From NCBI GenBank assembly GCA_027069645.1, contig JALXEI010000111.1, positions 1 through 21,603 on the forward strand: 21,603 bases of DNA, read 5' to 3'. Below, piece by piece: positions 1-6,344 of this stretch (position 1 is its first letter; each line of letters opens with the position of its first letter). The stretch comes from Hyphomicrobiales bacterium. GTDB lineage: Bacteria > Pseudomonadota > Alphaproteobacteria > Rhizobiales > JAKIUO01. Both the position numbers and the translations under genes were made by a program. The notes beneath the pieces are model-generated. The model did no database searches and was not told the origin of the DNA. It saw only the letters and a list, made by a program, of their open reading frames with translations.

Positions 1-474
1 CGGTGCGCCAACTTCCGCCGCAGTGAACAATCCTTCCGTAACTCGGTAGCCCAGTTCTTCCAGTTCTTCTCTGACTTGCCGATATCCGACGTTGAGGTGA
101 TTGGCGACGTTTTCCAGAAACACCCACTCGGGTTCGCACTCGCCGATGATGCGGGCAAAGTGCGGCCACAGGTGCCGGGGATCGTCCGCGCCCTTGCGTT
201 GTCCGGCGATGGAGAACGGCTGGCACGGGTAGCCGCCAATGAGGCAATCCACGAGGCCACGCCACGGGCGGCCATCGAATGTTCCAAGATCCGTCCATAA
301 AGGCGCGTCATCCAGGCATGCCTCTTCCATGCGCGTAACCAGGACTTCGCAGGCATGGGCTTCGATTTCCACATAGCAGACTGTGCGAGCAGTTCGCTGC
401 GCCAGCCGCAATCCGAGGTCGAGCCCCCCGGCGCCGGTGCACAGGGACAGAATGTTGAAGGAATATGGTTCCAC
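1..474 (-). CDS. DNA (cytosine-5-)-methyltransferase, partial (N-terminal part)
   Basis: Transfers a methyl group from S-adenosylmethionine to C5 of cytosine in a target DNA site. Reading the minus strand from a GTG at 474 gives the family motifs in order: motif I (LSLCTGAGGLDLG, AdoMet binding), motif IV (GGYPCQPFS, catalytic Cys), motif VI (ENV), and motif VIII beginning AAEVGAP at the window edge. The gene runs off the left end, so the target recognition domain is not visible. The frame is closed upstream by a TGA near 525. No ATG lies in frame before motif I, so GTG 474 is the most likely start, although it has no strong ribosome site. A terminator ends only about 33 bases upstream. In a prophage such an orphan methylase usually protects phage DNA from host restriction. 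No restriction enzyme is seen in the window. Confidence 0.9.
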   Translation of the reverse strand, partial: MEPYSFNILSLCTGAGGLDLGLRLAQRTARTVCYVEIEAHACEVLVTRMEEACLDDAPLWTDLGTFDGRPWRGLVDCLIGGYPCQPFSIAGQRKGADDPRHLWPHFARIIGECEPEWVFLENVANHLNVGYRQVREELEELGYRVTEGLFTAAEVGAP

Positions 475-506
475 AAGATGATATCTGGAGCCCGGAACCG
501 GGCATG

Positions 507-534
507 AAAAAACCGCCCGGAAATTTCAGGGCGG
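507..534 (-). terminator. Rho-independent terminator upstream of the methyltransferase
   Basis: A six-base-pair GC stem (513-518 with 529-534, loop 519-528) is followed on the minus strand by six T's (A's at 507-512 on the plus strand). It would stop minus-strand transcripts arriving from the toxin-antitoxin region. Its position just before the methyltransferase GTG is unusual: a promoter for that gene would have to overlap it, or the gene depends on read-through. Confidence 0.75.
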
Positions 535-539
535 TGTGA

Positions 540-894
540 AATTGTCAATCGCTGCTGTTTGTCAACTCAAGGGCCAGTGTCAACCGGATTTTGTCACCTC
601 AGGAAAGGGGTGCGTTGACAGAAAACTTTAGCAAATCCGGGACCTTGATCGTTTTGTCACCTGTAACTGTCAACTTAGTTTTTTCGGCTGTCGCTGGAAA
701 AGCCCTGCGCTGCCCCCGCCCGCATACGTTTTCGCCCCGGAAGGACCCGTTTGTCCTTCCCGGTTCAACTGTCCCGATGCAGGCAATATAGCAAATCCTG
801 ACACCCAAGTCTCGCCCGAATGTGTTCGCCTAACATCTTTCGCATTCTTTCGCTGATTGATCCGGTTGTCCGCCGCCCTGCGCCGCAGGTTTGT
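540..894. other. Intergenic stretch with a TGTCA repeat cluster; no gene seen
   Basis: No convincing coding frame. TGTCAA or TGTCAC recurs at 543, 560, 578, 592, 655 and 668, with an inverted copy GTTGACA at 614-620. The 11-mer TTTTGTCACCT appears twice (589-599, 652-662). Such multiple TGTCA repeats resemble the terminal repeats of IS21-family insertion sequences, but no istA/istB genes are present. The octamer GCAAATCC also occurs twice (about 631 and 791). Confidence 0.5.
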
Positions 895-1395
895 TCACAC
901 CAGATCGCTCACGGCCTTTGACAATGGATAGATCAGGCAACGTCCGGTGTCAGGCAGGAGCTGGAACCCGAACCGTTCATAAAAGTGCTGTGCCTGTTCG
1001 TCCTTGGCATCGACGATAACAGCATACACCGCCAGAGCATCGCTGGCGCGGATGATACGTTTGAATGCATCGGCCAGCAGTGCCGTGCCCAATCCCTGTC
1101 CCGCCCATGCACGATCCACCGCAAGACGGCCAATGCGTGCAACCGGCACGGGATAGCGTGGCAGGCGTTTTGCCTTGTCAGGCGGAAGCGATGAGCGTTC
1201 GATACTGCCTGCGCTCAACGTGTAAAACCCGGCCAGGGTTTCCTCGCCTTCTGGCAACGCCACAAACACCCGCGCAACACGCCGGCGGATGTCCTGCGAT
1301 GCCTGCTTGCGGATGTAATTGTCGAGCGCATCGGAGCCGCATGCAAAGGCGGAGCGATCATGATGACGCTCCAGAGGTTCAATGACAAAGCTCAC
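895..1395 (-). CDS. GNAT acetyltransferase toxin (TacT/AtaT-like)
   Basis: A 166-residue GCN5-type N-acetyltransferase. The acetyl-CoA-binding region is visible around residues 87-111 (RIGRLAVDRAWAGQGLGTAL, containing the QGLGT pyrophosphate loop). The C-terminal HFYERFGF carries the usual tyrosine. Toxins of this family paired with DUF1778 antitoxins acetylate the amino group of aminoacyl-tRNAs and block translation; this is known of the family, while the tRNA preference here is unknown. The start codon overlaps the stop of the upstream antitoxin by four bases (ATGA), so the two are translationally coupled. Length and order match the family, and no disruption is seen. Confidence 0.9.
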   Translation of the reverse strand: MSFVIEPLERHHDRSAFACGSDALDNYIRKQASQDIRRRVARVFVALPEGEETLAGFYTLSAGSIERSSLPPDKAKRLPRYPVPVARIGRLAVDRAWAGQGLGTALLADAFKRIIRASDALAVYAVIVDAKDEQAQHFYERFGFQLLPDTGRCLIYPLSKAVSDLV

Positions 1396-1688
1396 CCGCC
1401 AGCCGTCCGTGCTATCAGGCGCTCATGGGCGGCAAAGGCTTCCCGCATGGCGTCGTTGGGTTCGGGCGGATCGAGGATGGCCCGGGAGAACACATCCCAG
1501 TCCCTGTCGCTCAGAACCAGACGTTCGCGTTCCTGGATCAAACGTCCGGCGGCATCCAGAGCGCTGCTCACGACAAATGCCGAGACGCTTGTGTTGGCAA
1601 GAGCGGCGGCGCGCTTGAGCATCCTCTTGGCGTCAGCATCAATCCTGACCTGAACGCGCTCGGTTTTCGTATCCTGTATGCTCGGCAT
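1392..1688 (-). CDS. DUF1778 antitoxin (TacA/AtaR-like)
   Basis: A 98-residue protein with an N-terminal ribbon-helix-helix segment (ERVQVRIDADAKRMLKRAAA, about residues 10-29), followed by SVSAFVVSSALDAA, the DUF1778 signature. The C-terminal tail would wrap and neutralise the GNAT toxin encoded next in the operon. RHH antitoxins also repress their own promoter, and a matching palindrome lies over the promoter upstream. The ATG at 1688 is preceded by GGAGACAGGA, a good ribosome site. The pair is a typical stabilising module of prophages and plasmids. Confidence 0.9.
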   Translation of the reverse strand: MPSIQDTKTERVQVRIDADAKRMLKRAAALANTSVSAFVVSSALDAAGRLIQERERLVLSDRDWDVFSRAILDPPEPNDAMREAFAAHERLIARTAGG

Positions 1689-1709
1689 GATCCTGTCTCC
1701 AATTCAACT

Positions 1710-1744
1710 GCGCCTAATGTAAGCCATTTTGGCGCACAATACAA
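1710..1744 (-). promoter_or_regulatory. Promoter and palindromic operator of the toxin-antitoxin pair
   Basis: On the minus strand a -35 box TTGTAT (1739-1744) and a -10 box TACATT (1716-1721) are separated by 17 bases. An inverted repeat GCGCC/GGCGC (1710-1714 and 1731-1735) brackets the -10 box, a sensible site for RHH antitoxin autorepression. Box assignment is by eye. Confidence 0.55.
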
Positions 1745-1864
1745 GATCACCTGACACGAACAAATACCGCAGTTCCTGTCCCCCCGCGCATCTCTCGCGA
1801 GCCTGCCCGGATTGATAGCCTATCCCGCCTGATCTGTCAGCAACCAAGATGTTCGCCTGACACA

Positions 1865-2308
1865 TTACGAAGCCTTTCGCATTGCCCGCGCCAGGGCTTT
1901 CAACCGGTAGGAATGCTTCGGAATACGCTGGTTGTTGAGCTTGAGGGTGATGATGCACAGGGCCACCACCCAGTGCTCCCACGCACAGGTACGGGAAAGG
2001 CCCACCTGACGGCAGACAACCTTCCACGGCTTGTTCTCGGCCCGCATCCAGACGATGCGGGCATCGTCAGGCTTCAGCCACCACAGCCACTCCATGGCCT
2101 TCTCGCAGCGGGTGATGGCGGCAGGCGATGGTGGTGGCAGCTTCATGGGCCGGGGCATGCGCCCGACCAGATCGGAGAACTCAGGCATGATGGTGGGCCA
2201 GGTGTTGAAGTAGCCGCGCACCCTGACCTCTGGCAGGCGGCGCATGACCGAGGCTGCCTCTTCCATCCGGGCCTCAACCTTGAGCGGTGTCCAGTGATTG
2301 TCAGCCAT
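1865..2308 (-). CDS. DUF6362 family phage protein
   Basis: A 147-residue protein with features of DUF6362: N-terminal LEEA/MRRLPEV-type helix, FNTWPTIMPEFSDL, then EKAMEWLWWLKPDDARIVWM and a C-terminal helix-turn-helix-like part (PWKVVCRQVGLSRTCAWEHW, about residues 93-112) like sigma region 4 or an HTH. Such proteins occur in the early operons of alphaproteobacterial prophages; the role is unknown, DNA binding being the natural guess. The start ATG overlaps the end of the 66-residue gene by eight bases and has GGGAGGTGAACC in front. It is the last gene of the long minus-strand operon. Confidence 0.75.
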   Translation of the reverse strand: MADNHWTPLKVEARMEEAASVMRRLPEVRVRGYFNTWPTIMPEFSDLVGRMPRPMKLPPPSPAAITRCEKAMEWLWWLKPDDARIVWMRAENKPWKVVCRQVGLSRTCAWEHWVVALCIITLKLNNQRIPKHSYRLKALARAMRKAS

Positions 2309-2501
2309 GGTTCACCTCCCGGCGCTGTCCGCGCCTGCCATAGAGCCTCTCGCCCAGCTGGCGCACCAGTTCCCGTTCGGGCCAGGTGAGGCGGTGGTCT
2401 TCCACCGAGACCGCAAGGATGCCCTGCTCACGCCAGCCATCCCGCTTGACCTCATCCGGATTGCGGCGCTTCTGTCCGTAGATTGCCGAGACCATCCTCA
2501 T
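2301..2501 (-). CDS. Small conserved phage protein, unknown function
   Basis: A 66-residue, strongly charged protein beginning MRMVSAIYGQKRRNPDEVKR. Its ATG (2501) overlaps the DUF6378 stop as ATGA and has the ribosome site GGAGGTGACGTC. It ends inside the start of DUF6362. Perfect packing between two real genes, with a strong Shine-Dalgarno sequence, argues that it is translated. No domain, signal peptide or membrane segment is recognised. The basic N-terminal part and WPERELVRQLGERL helix could bind DNA or a protein partner, but this is a guess. Confidence 0.7.
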   Translation of the reverse strand: MRMVSAIYGQKRRNPDEVKRDGWREQGILAVSVEDHRLTWPERELVRQLGERLYGRRGQRREVNHG

Positions 2502-2755
2502 GACGTCACCTCCGCCAGACAGGCCGCGTAACCGGCAACGTCCATGATGCTGTCGGCATGGGCGTGGTCGGTGGTCAGCCGGGCCAGTTTGAGATCGATC
2601 AGGCACAGCGCCACCTGTGCGGTGGTGACCTCCGTGCCCAGCGTCAGGGACCAGCGCCGGGCGATCTGGTCGAACAGGGAGGTAGCATCGCCGTAAGCCT
2701 TGCGGCGGGCGGTGACGATGCGGGTGGCTTCCTTGAGCATGGCTTCGCCGTTCAT
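2498..2755 (-). CDS. DUF6378 family phage protein
   Basis: An 85-residue protein starting MNGEAMLKEATRIV. It matches the DUF6378 pattern: an N-terminal helix, RKAYGD, FDQIARRWS, then TTAQVALCLIDLKLARL and DSIMDVAGYAACL, an all-helical arrangement reminiscent of small MazG-like folds. The ATG at 2755 is chosen over an upstream one because GGGGAGGTGCACG precedes it and it overlaps the RuvC-like stop by four bases. Function is not established; a nucleotide or helix-bundle role in phage DNA metabolism is inference from context. Confidence 0.75.
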   Translation of the reverse strand: MNGEAMLKEATRIVTARRKAYGDATSLFDQIARRWSLTLGTEVTTAQVALCLIDLKLARLTTDHAHADSIMDVAGYAACLAEVTS

Positions 2756-3285
2756 CGTGCACCTCCCCAGGGCTCCATGGCCCACAGCAGGATGGCCAGC
2801 GCATCGGCCTCGTTGTCATCGACCGGGTTGAAGCCGCGTGCCTTGATGGCGGCAATCACCTGCTGCTTGCTGGCATTGCCCTTACCGGTGACATGGCGCT
2901 TGATGGTGCCAACCGGCACGCCCTCGTAAGGAACCTCATGCTCCTCGCACCACGATGCCAGGGTGGCCAAAAATCCTCCGTAGATGTGGGCCGCGTCAGT
3001 CCCGGCATGACGGCGGACCTCTTCGAAGACCACCCGCTGGATGCCGTGGGCATGTGTGGCCAGTTCGGTGAGCCAGCCGGTAAAACGCAGATAGCGCATG
3101 CCGCCGCCCTCGAAGCGGCGTGGCCGGAAGTCATGGGTGCCGGAGACCACCTGTCCGCTCATGGTCCGCATGGCACAGCCGGTACGAGTACCAAGATCAA
3201 GGGCCAGGATGGAAGGCCGGTCAGGTTGATGTCCGGCCAAAGCCAGATTGTTTTCTGTTTTGGGTAAGGCAGACGAGACGTGCAT
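2752..3285 (-). CDS. RuvC-like Holliday junction resolvase (phage type)
   Basis: A 177-residue RNase H-fold nuclease. The acidic residues expected for RuvC are in place: Asp in ILALDLGTRTGCA (about residue 30), Glu in VVFEEVRRH (about 88-89) and the Asp cluster in VDDNEADALAI (about 156-161). It would cleave four-way junctions or branched DNA made during phage replication. An ATG 12 bases upstream (3297) is possible, but the one at 3285 has GGAGGACGAC directly before it, so it is preferred. It is the first gene after the repeat-rich origin candidate and starts a run of four overlapping genes. Confidence 0.85.
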   Translation of the reverse strand: MHVSSALPKTENNLALAGHQPDRPSILALDLGTRTGCAMRTMSGQVVSGTHDFRPRRFEGGGMRYLRFTGWLTELATHAHGIQRVVFEEVRRHAGTDAAHIYGGFLATLASWCEEHEVPYEGVPVGTIKRHVTGKGNASKQQVIAAIKARGFNPVDDNEADALAILLWAMEPWGGAR

Positions 3286-3418
3286 GTCGTCCTCCATTTT
3301 TGGGGATGGAGCGGGCGGGCATGCGGTATCCGGTCAGGGACGGCATGCTCGCCCGGTCCTGGAAGGGCGAATGCGGTATGGTCTGGTAGGGAAAGCCGAC
3401 AAAATCGGCTGAATTTGA

Positions 3419-3520
3419 ATTCCTCAAAAACATCAAGAAAGATCAAGCTACCCCTGAGAATACTATCTATCTGATTTATAATAAAAAAATATAGATTCCT
3501 CAATTCCTCAAATTCCTCAA
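3419..3520 (-). repeat. Iteron array A (four TTGAGGAAT copies)
   Basis: Copies at 3419-3427, 3495-3503, 3503-3511 and 3512-3520. The last three are almost back to back, with spacings of 8 and 9 bases, close to one helical turn. Confidence 0.75.
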
Positions 3521-3573
3521 CAAGGTATGTTGCCAGACAATCCCGTACGTACGCACATACCTCGCGTGAAGAA

Positions 3574-3666
3574 TTGAGGAAATTGAGGAATTCGAATTTA
3601 CACCTGTTTTGCCAATGACTTAGCAAAAACCTGAACATTTTGAGGAATTCGGGTATTTTGAGGAAT
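3574..3666 (+). repeat. Iteron array B (four TTGAGGAA copies, opposite sense)
   Basis: Copies at 3574-3581, 3583-3591, 3640-3648 and 3658-3666. The two outer ones share the longer word TTTTGAGGAATTCG. The array lies directly next to the stop of the primase-helicase gene and mirrors array A. Confidence 0.75.
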
Positions 3667-3676
3667 TCGCCGGTCA

Positions 3677-5991
3677 TCAGCCTTGCTCCTCCACAATTTG
3701 ATAGATCATGGCGGGCTTTGTGCCGCTGGGACGCACCATGGAAGTGATCATCCCGGCTTCGATCAGGGTTGCGACGATTTCATCGCGCTGGCGCTTGTCA
3801 AGGAACTGGGTGCGGCGGATGAGATTGTTCTTGGTTATTCCTGCTTTGCTGGCGCCGCGGATAACCTCCATGAGGCGCTTGTGATTGCGCTCGGTCTCGT
3901 TGTCGGCAACATTGCGCTCAACCTCGATCATGGTGTTTTCCGCGCAATGGCGGACAAAGGCGATGGCCCATTCGGCATCCGCATCACGGATGAGCGGTGA
4001 GACCGGATCGAGGGAGACGGCCTTGACGAGGGCAACCTTGGCGGCGTTTCAGATATGCGGGCGAGAATGGATGTAAAGGGCGTGCCCCGGGCCTCGCGCA
4101 GCTGGCCGGTGATTTCCTTTCCCAGTGCGCGGAACCTGTCCCGGGCCTGTGCATCCATCTGCACGGTCAGGGGATCAACGCCAGTGACCGGCCCCGCGGT
4201 CTTGCCGGCCAGATTGCCTTTCGGCTGATGCCCGCCACCAGAGGCAATGAGTTGCAGGGATTTCAGGAGCGCGAGCGGTGAGCGACGGATACCGGCGGCC
4301 TCGTTTTCTTCCGGATAGTCATGGGTCGTGCGCACAATGATGAAGCGGGCCAGTGAACCATCAGCGACATTGGCCGATTGCAGGGCGTTCCAGAAGTGCA
4401 GCGGCGTGGTGGTGCCATAGACGCTCAGGCAAGGCTGGTTGATGTCGCGGCGCTCGTTCTTGCCATCCCGGTTGGCGTATTCGGCGCCAAGGAAGATGCC
4501 ACCCGCCGCCGTGTAGAGTTCGGTCATATTGTCAAGGATCTCGGTAATATGGCGCGGGCTGCGCTTGCGATCAGCAGCGGCCGCCAGCAGCATGCCGAAT
4601 TCGTCGAGCTGGAACAGGATCGCGGGCTGGCGATGCAGAGCGGTAAGCAGTCCGGACCCGGAAGCGATCTTGTTGCCGCCCAGATAATTTCCTAGTCCCG
4701 CCTCGACGAACAGCTCATTGATGACCTCGCGGGCATGGTTCTTGCCCGAACCGCTATCGGCGATACCGGTGAAATAGAGGTTGGTGCGCAAATTGGTGTG
4801 GTTGCGATATTTGCGGCCCATGAGAGCGCCAAGCGCGCACAGGCTGGCGCCAACAGCGAGAATTGGCTGTGGCCTGCGGGCGGTCTTGATCATGTAGGCC
4901 ACCATGTCACCCAGCACACCGCCAAGGATGGACGGATCGAGCGAGGGCATGGGAGTGGCAGGCTCGGGCGATTGAGACTCTGGCTCCGGTATTCTGACCG
5001 TCAACTGGTTCAGCAGCGATTGCGCCGGGTGGGGGTGTTGCTGTTCATGGGCGCCGTTGAGAACAAGGCCTGCATCCGGCTTCCAGCCACGCTCCATGGC
5101 ATGGTGATAGATGGTGCCCGCGCCAATGGAGGTGGGCCGGAAACTCGCCCAGGCTTTCATTGTCATTTCCGGGATGTTTTTCACCGATTGCGCCGACCAG
5201 CGCGAGAACGGACCAGCGCCATCTTCACCAAGCGCACCCTTGAGCGCCATGCCGATGCGAACCCAGGAATCATAGTCAAGATCATCATTGGGGATATGAC
5301 ACAGCGCCTGCTCGATGGCCTGGCGCGTACCGCGCTGATCACCGTGGACGGGAAGCATTGCCGGGCAGGCATTTCCATGGCTATTTGAAAGGCGCGATGG
5401 CCGCAAGTTTTCCGGTATCATCTGCCAGGCTTCATCCACGAACGCGCGTACCTGCTCCGCCGTGATTTCCGGAAGGCTGCCAATATCGAGATCGGCAAGC
5501 GGTTCCTCGGGCCATTCATAGGGACGACCGGTACCGGGATGAATGGCGTAGGCCACGAACTGCTGGCCCTCGCACAGGATCTCGACGGGCTGGCGGCGAA
5601 TACCCTTGAAGGGGGTACTGGTGCGATAGACCAAAAGCCGCTTTGGCGGCAGGCCGATGCGTATGGCAGGCGTATCACCAAGACGCTCGCGGGCCAGTTT
5701 TTCAATTCCGATCGCCAGTTCCGGATCGGTCACAATATCAATATCGACACCGGCCACCATGCCACCGGCGATACCGATGCCGCAGCCGGGCCAGGTGGAC
5801 CATATCCCGATCTCGTTTTCCGTTGTTGCGCGTTTGCAATGGCGGGTCCAGCCTGGATAATCGCGCCATTCGCCGCCCAGGTAACGGCCCGGCTTCTTGG
5901 CTCCCGGCATGATGGGTATGACGGGAAAGCCGCTGTCCGCCAGCCGGGCGCCAAACCGCGCCATGAAGTCTGTCTCCTGCAGCACGGCCAT
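3677..5991 (-). pseudogene. Primase-polymerase/DUF3987 helicase, split by a one-base deletion
   Basis: A replicative primase-helicase of about 771 residues if repaired. The N-terminal primase-polymerase domain shows FPVIPIMPGAKKPG and the metal-binding VDIDI (about residues 82-86). A PriCT-2 helical domain follows (DDLDYDSWVRIGMALKG), then a DUF3987 ATPase part with GIADSGSGKNHA (Walker A-like, Asn in place of Ser/Thr) and AILFQLDEFGMLL. Near 4045 the frame breaks. Before it the protein reads LARISET; after it the -1 frame continues AKVALVKAVSLDP, then DAEWAIAFVRHC and a winged-helix-like tail ending IYQIVEEQG at 3677. As sequenced, translation runs out of frame and stops at 3928. The start at 5991 (TGATG with the DUF6511 stop, AGGAAAGG upstream) is chosen over the longer frame from 6102, whose N-terminus only shadows DUF6511. 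Confidence 0.8.
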
Positions 5992-6344
5992 CAGAACGGA
6001 GCCCTTTCCTGCATGGCCCTGATGTGCTCGTCGTCGCGTGCGGCCAGATCGCGCAAGTGATCGCAATAACCAGTGACAATTACCTCGATGAAGGTGCGCC
6101 ATTCCTCCAGGCTGAGCGTGGCAAGGTCGCTTTTGGCGATGGAATCAAGATATTCACCGCCCAGTTCGCCGGCATGGGTCATGGCATTCTGCTCGTTGGG
6201 TGTGGGATCGATCATGGCCGTTCTCCGGTTGTAAAGGTTGAGACAGTGCATCGAGCAGAAACGGGCCGGTTTTCCCGGGCGTCCGGCAAGGCGGGGGATG
6301 AAGCCAAAGCCTTTCGGCTCGCGGCGGCAGATGGTGCAGGGCAT
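5991..6344 (-). CDS. DUF6511 family phage protein with N-terminal Cys cluster
   Basis: A 117-residue protein beginning MPCTICRREPKGFGF. A zinc-finger-like cluster is formed by CTIC (residues 3-6) and FCSMHC (about 29-34). The middle carries EYLDSIAKSDLATLSLEEW, and the end VTGYCDHLRDLAARD, the DUF6511 signature of rhizobial prophages. The function is unknown; a zinc-bearing accessory replication factor is a reasonable inference. Its start lies inside the last 133 bases of the helicase gene, without a strong ribosome site, so coupling to helicase translation is likely. Its stop overlaps the primase start. Confidence 0.75.
   Translation of the reverse strand: MPCTICRREPKGFGFIPRLAGRPGKPARFCSMHCLNLYNRRTAMIDPTPNEQNAMTHAGELGGEYLDSIAKSDLATLSLEEWRTFIEVIVTGYCDHLRDLAARDDEHIRAMQERAPF

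Larger units (their letters stand above)
823..1883. repeat. Imperfect direct repeat flanking the toxin-antitoxin cassette
   Basis: TGTTCGCCTAACA (823-835) and TGTTCGCCTGACA (1850-1862) differ at one base. Each is followed by TTTCGCATT (838-846 and 1875-1883). The right copy overlaps the last codons and stop of the DUF6362 gene and the left copy lies beyond the toxin gene. This is consistent with the cassette having been inserted with a partial duplication of the gene end. Confidence 0.45.
3286..3676. other. Candidate replication origin: non-coding, iteron-bearing region
   Basis: No gene seen. Eight copies of the 8-mer TTGAGGAA or its complement are present. Four read ATTCCTCAA on the plus strand (3419-3427, 3495-3503, 3503-3511, 3512-3520). 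Four read TTGAGGAA in the opposite sense (3574-3581, 3583-3590, 3640-3647, 3658-3665). The two arrays face each other, and an AT-rich tract (about 3463-3494) adjoins the first. Facing iteron arrays plus an AT-rich element beside a primase-helicase gene are what a phage replication origin looks like. An operator array is the alternative. Confidence 0.6.

Noticed and set aside
76..300. Plus-strand frame of 74 codons
   Set aside because: It is the complement of the methyltransferase, which shows unmistakable motifs on the minus strand.
591..808. Small frames on both strands in the intergenic stretch
   Set aside because: No ribosome site, no family-like sequence, and they coincide with repeats.
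3419..3666. CRISPR array
   Set aside because: Repeats are 8-9 bases, uneven in spacing and in two orientations, with no uniform spacers.
3159..3677. Open frame of 172 codons on the minus strand through the repeat region
   Set aside because: It runs through the iterons and the out-of-frame start of the RuvC-like gene. Its sequence mirrors the repeats and resembles no protein.
4030..4060. Programmed -1 frameshift in the primase-helicase
   Set aside because: No X XXY YYZ slippery heptamer is visible at the break; a lost base is simpler.
5992..6102. Longer N-terminus for the primase-helicase
   Set aside because: These 37 codons lie in the DUF6511 gene in another frame; the start at 5991 has a ribosome site and a TGATG overlap.
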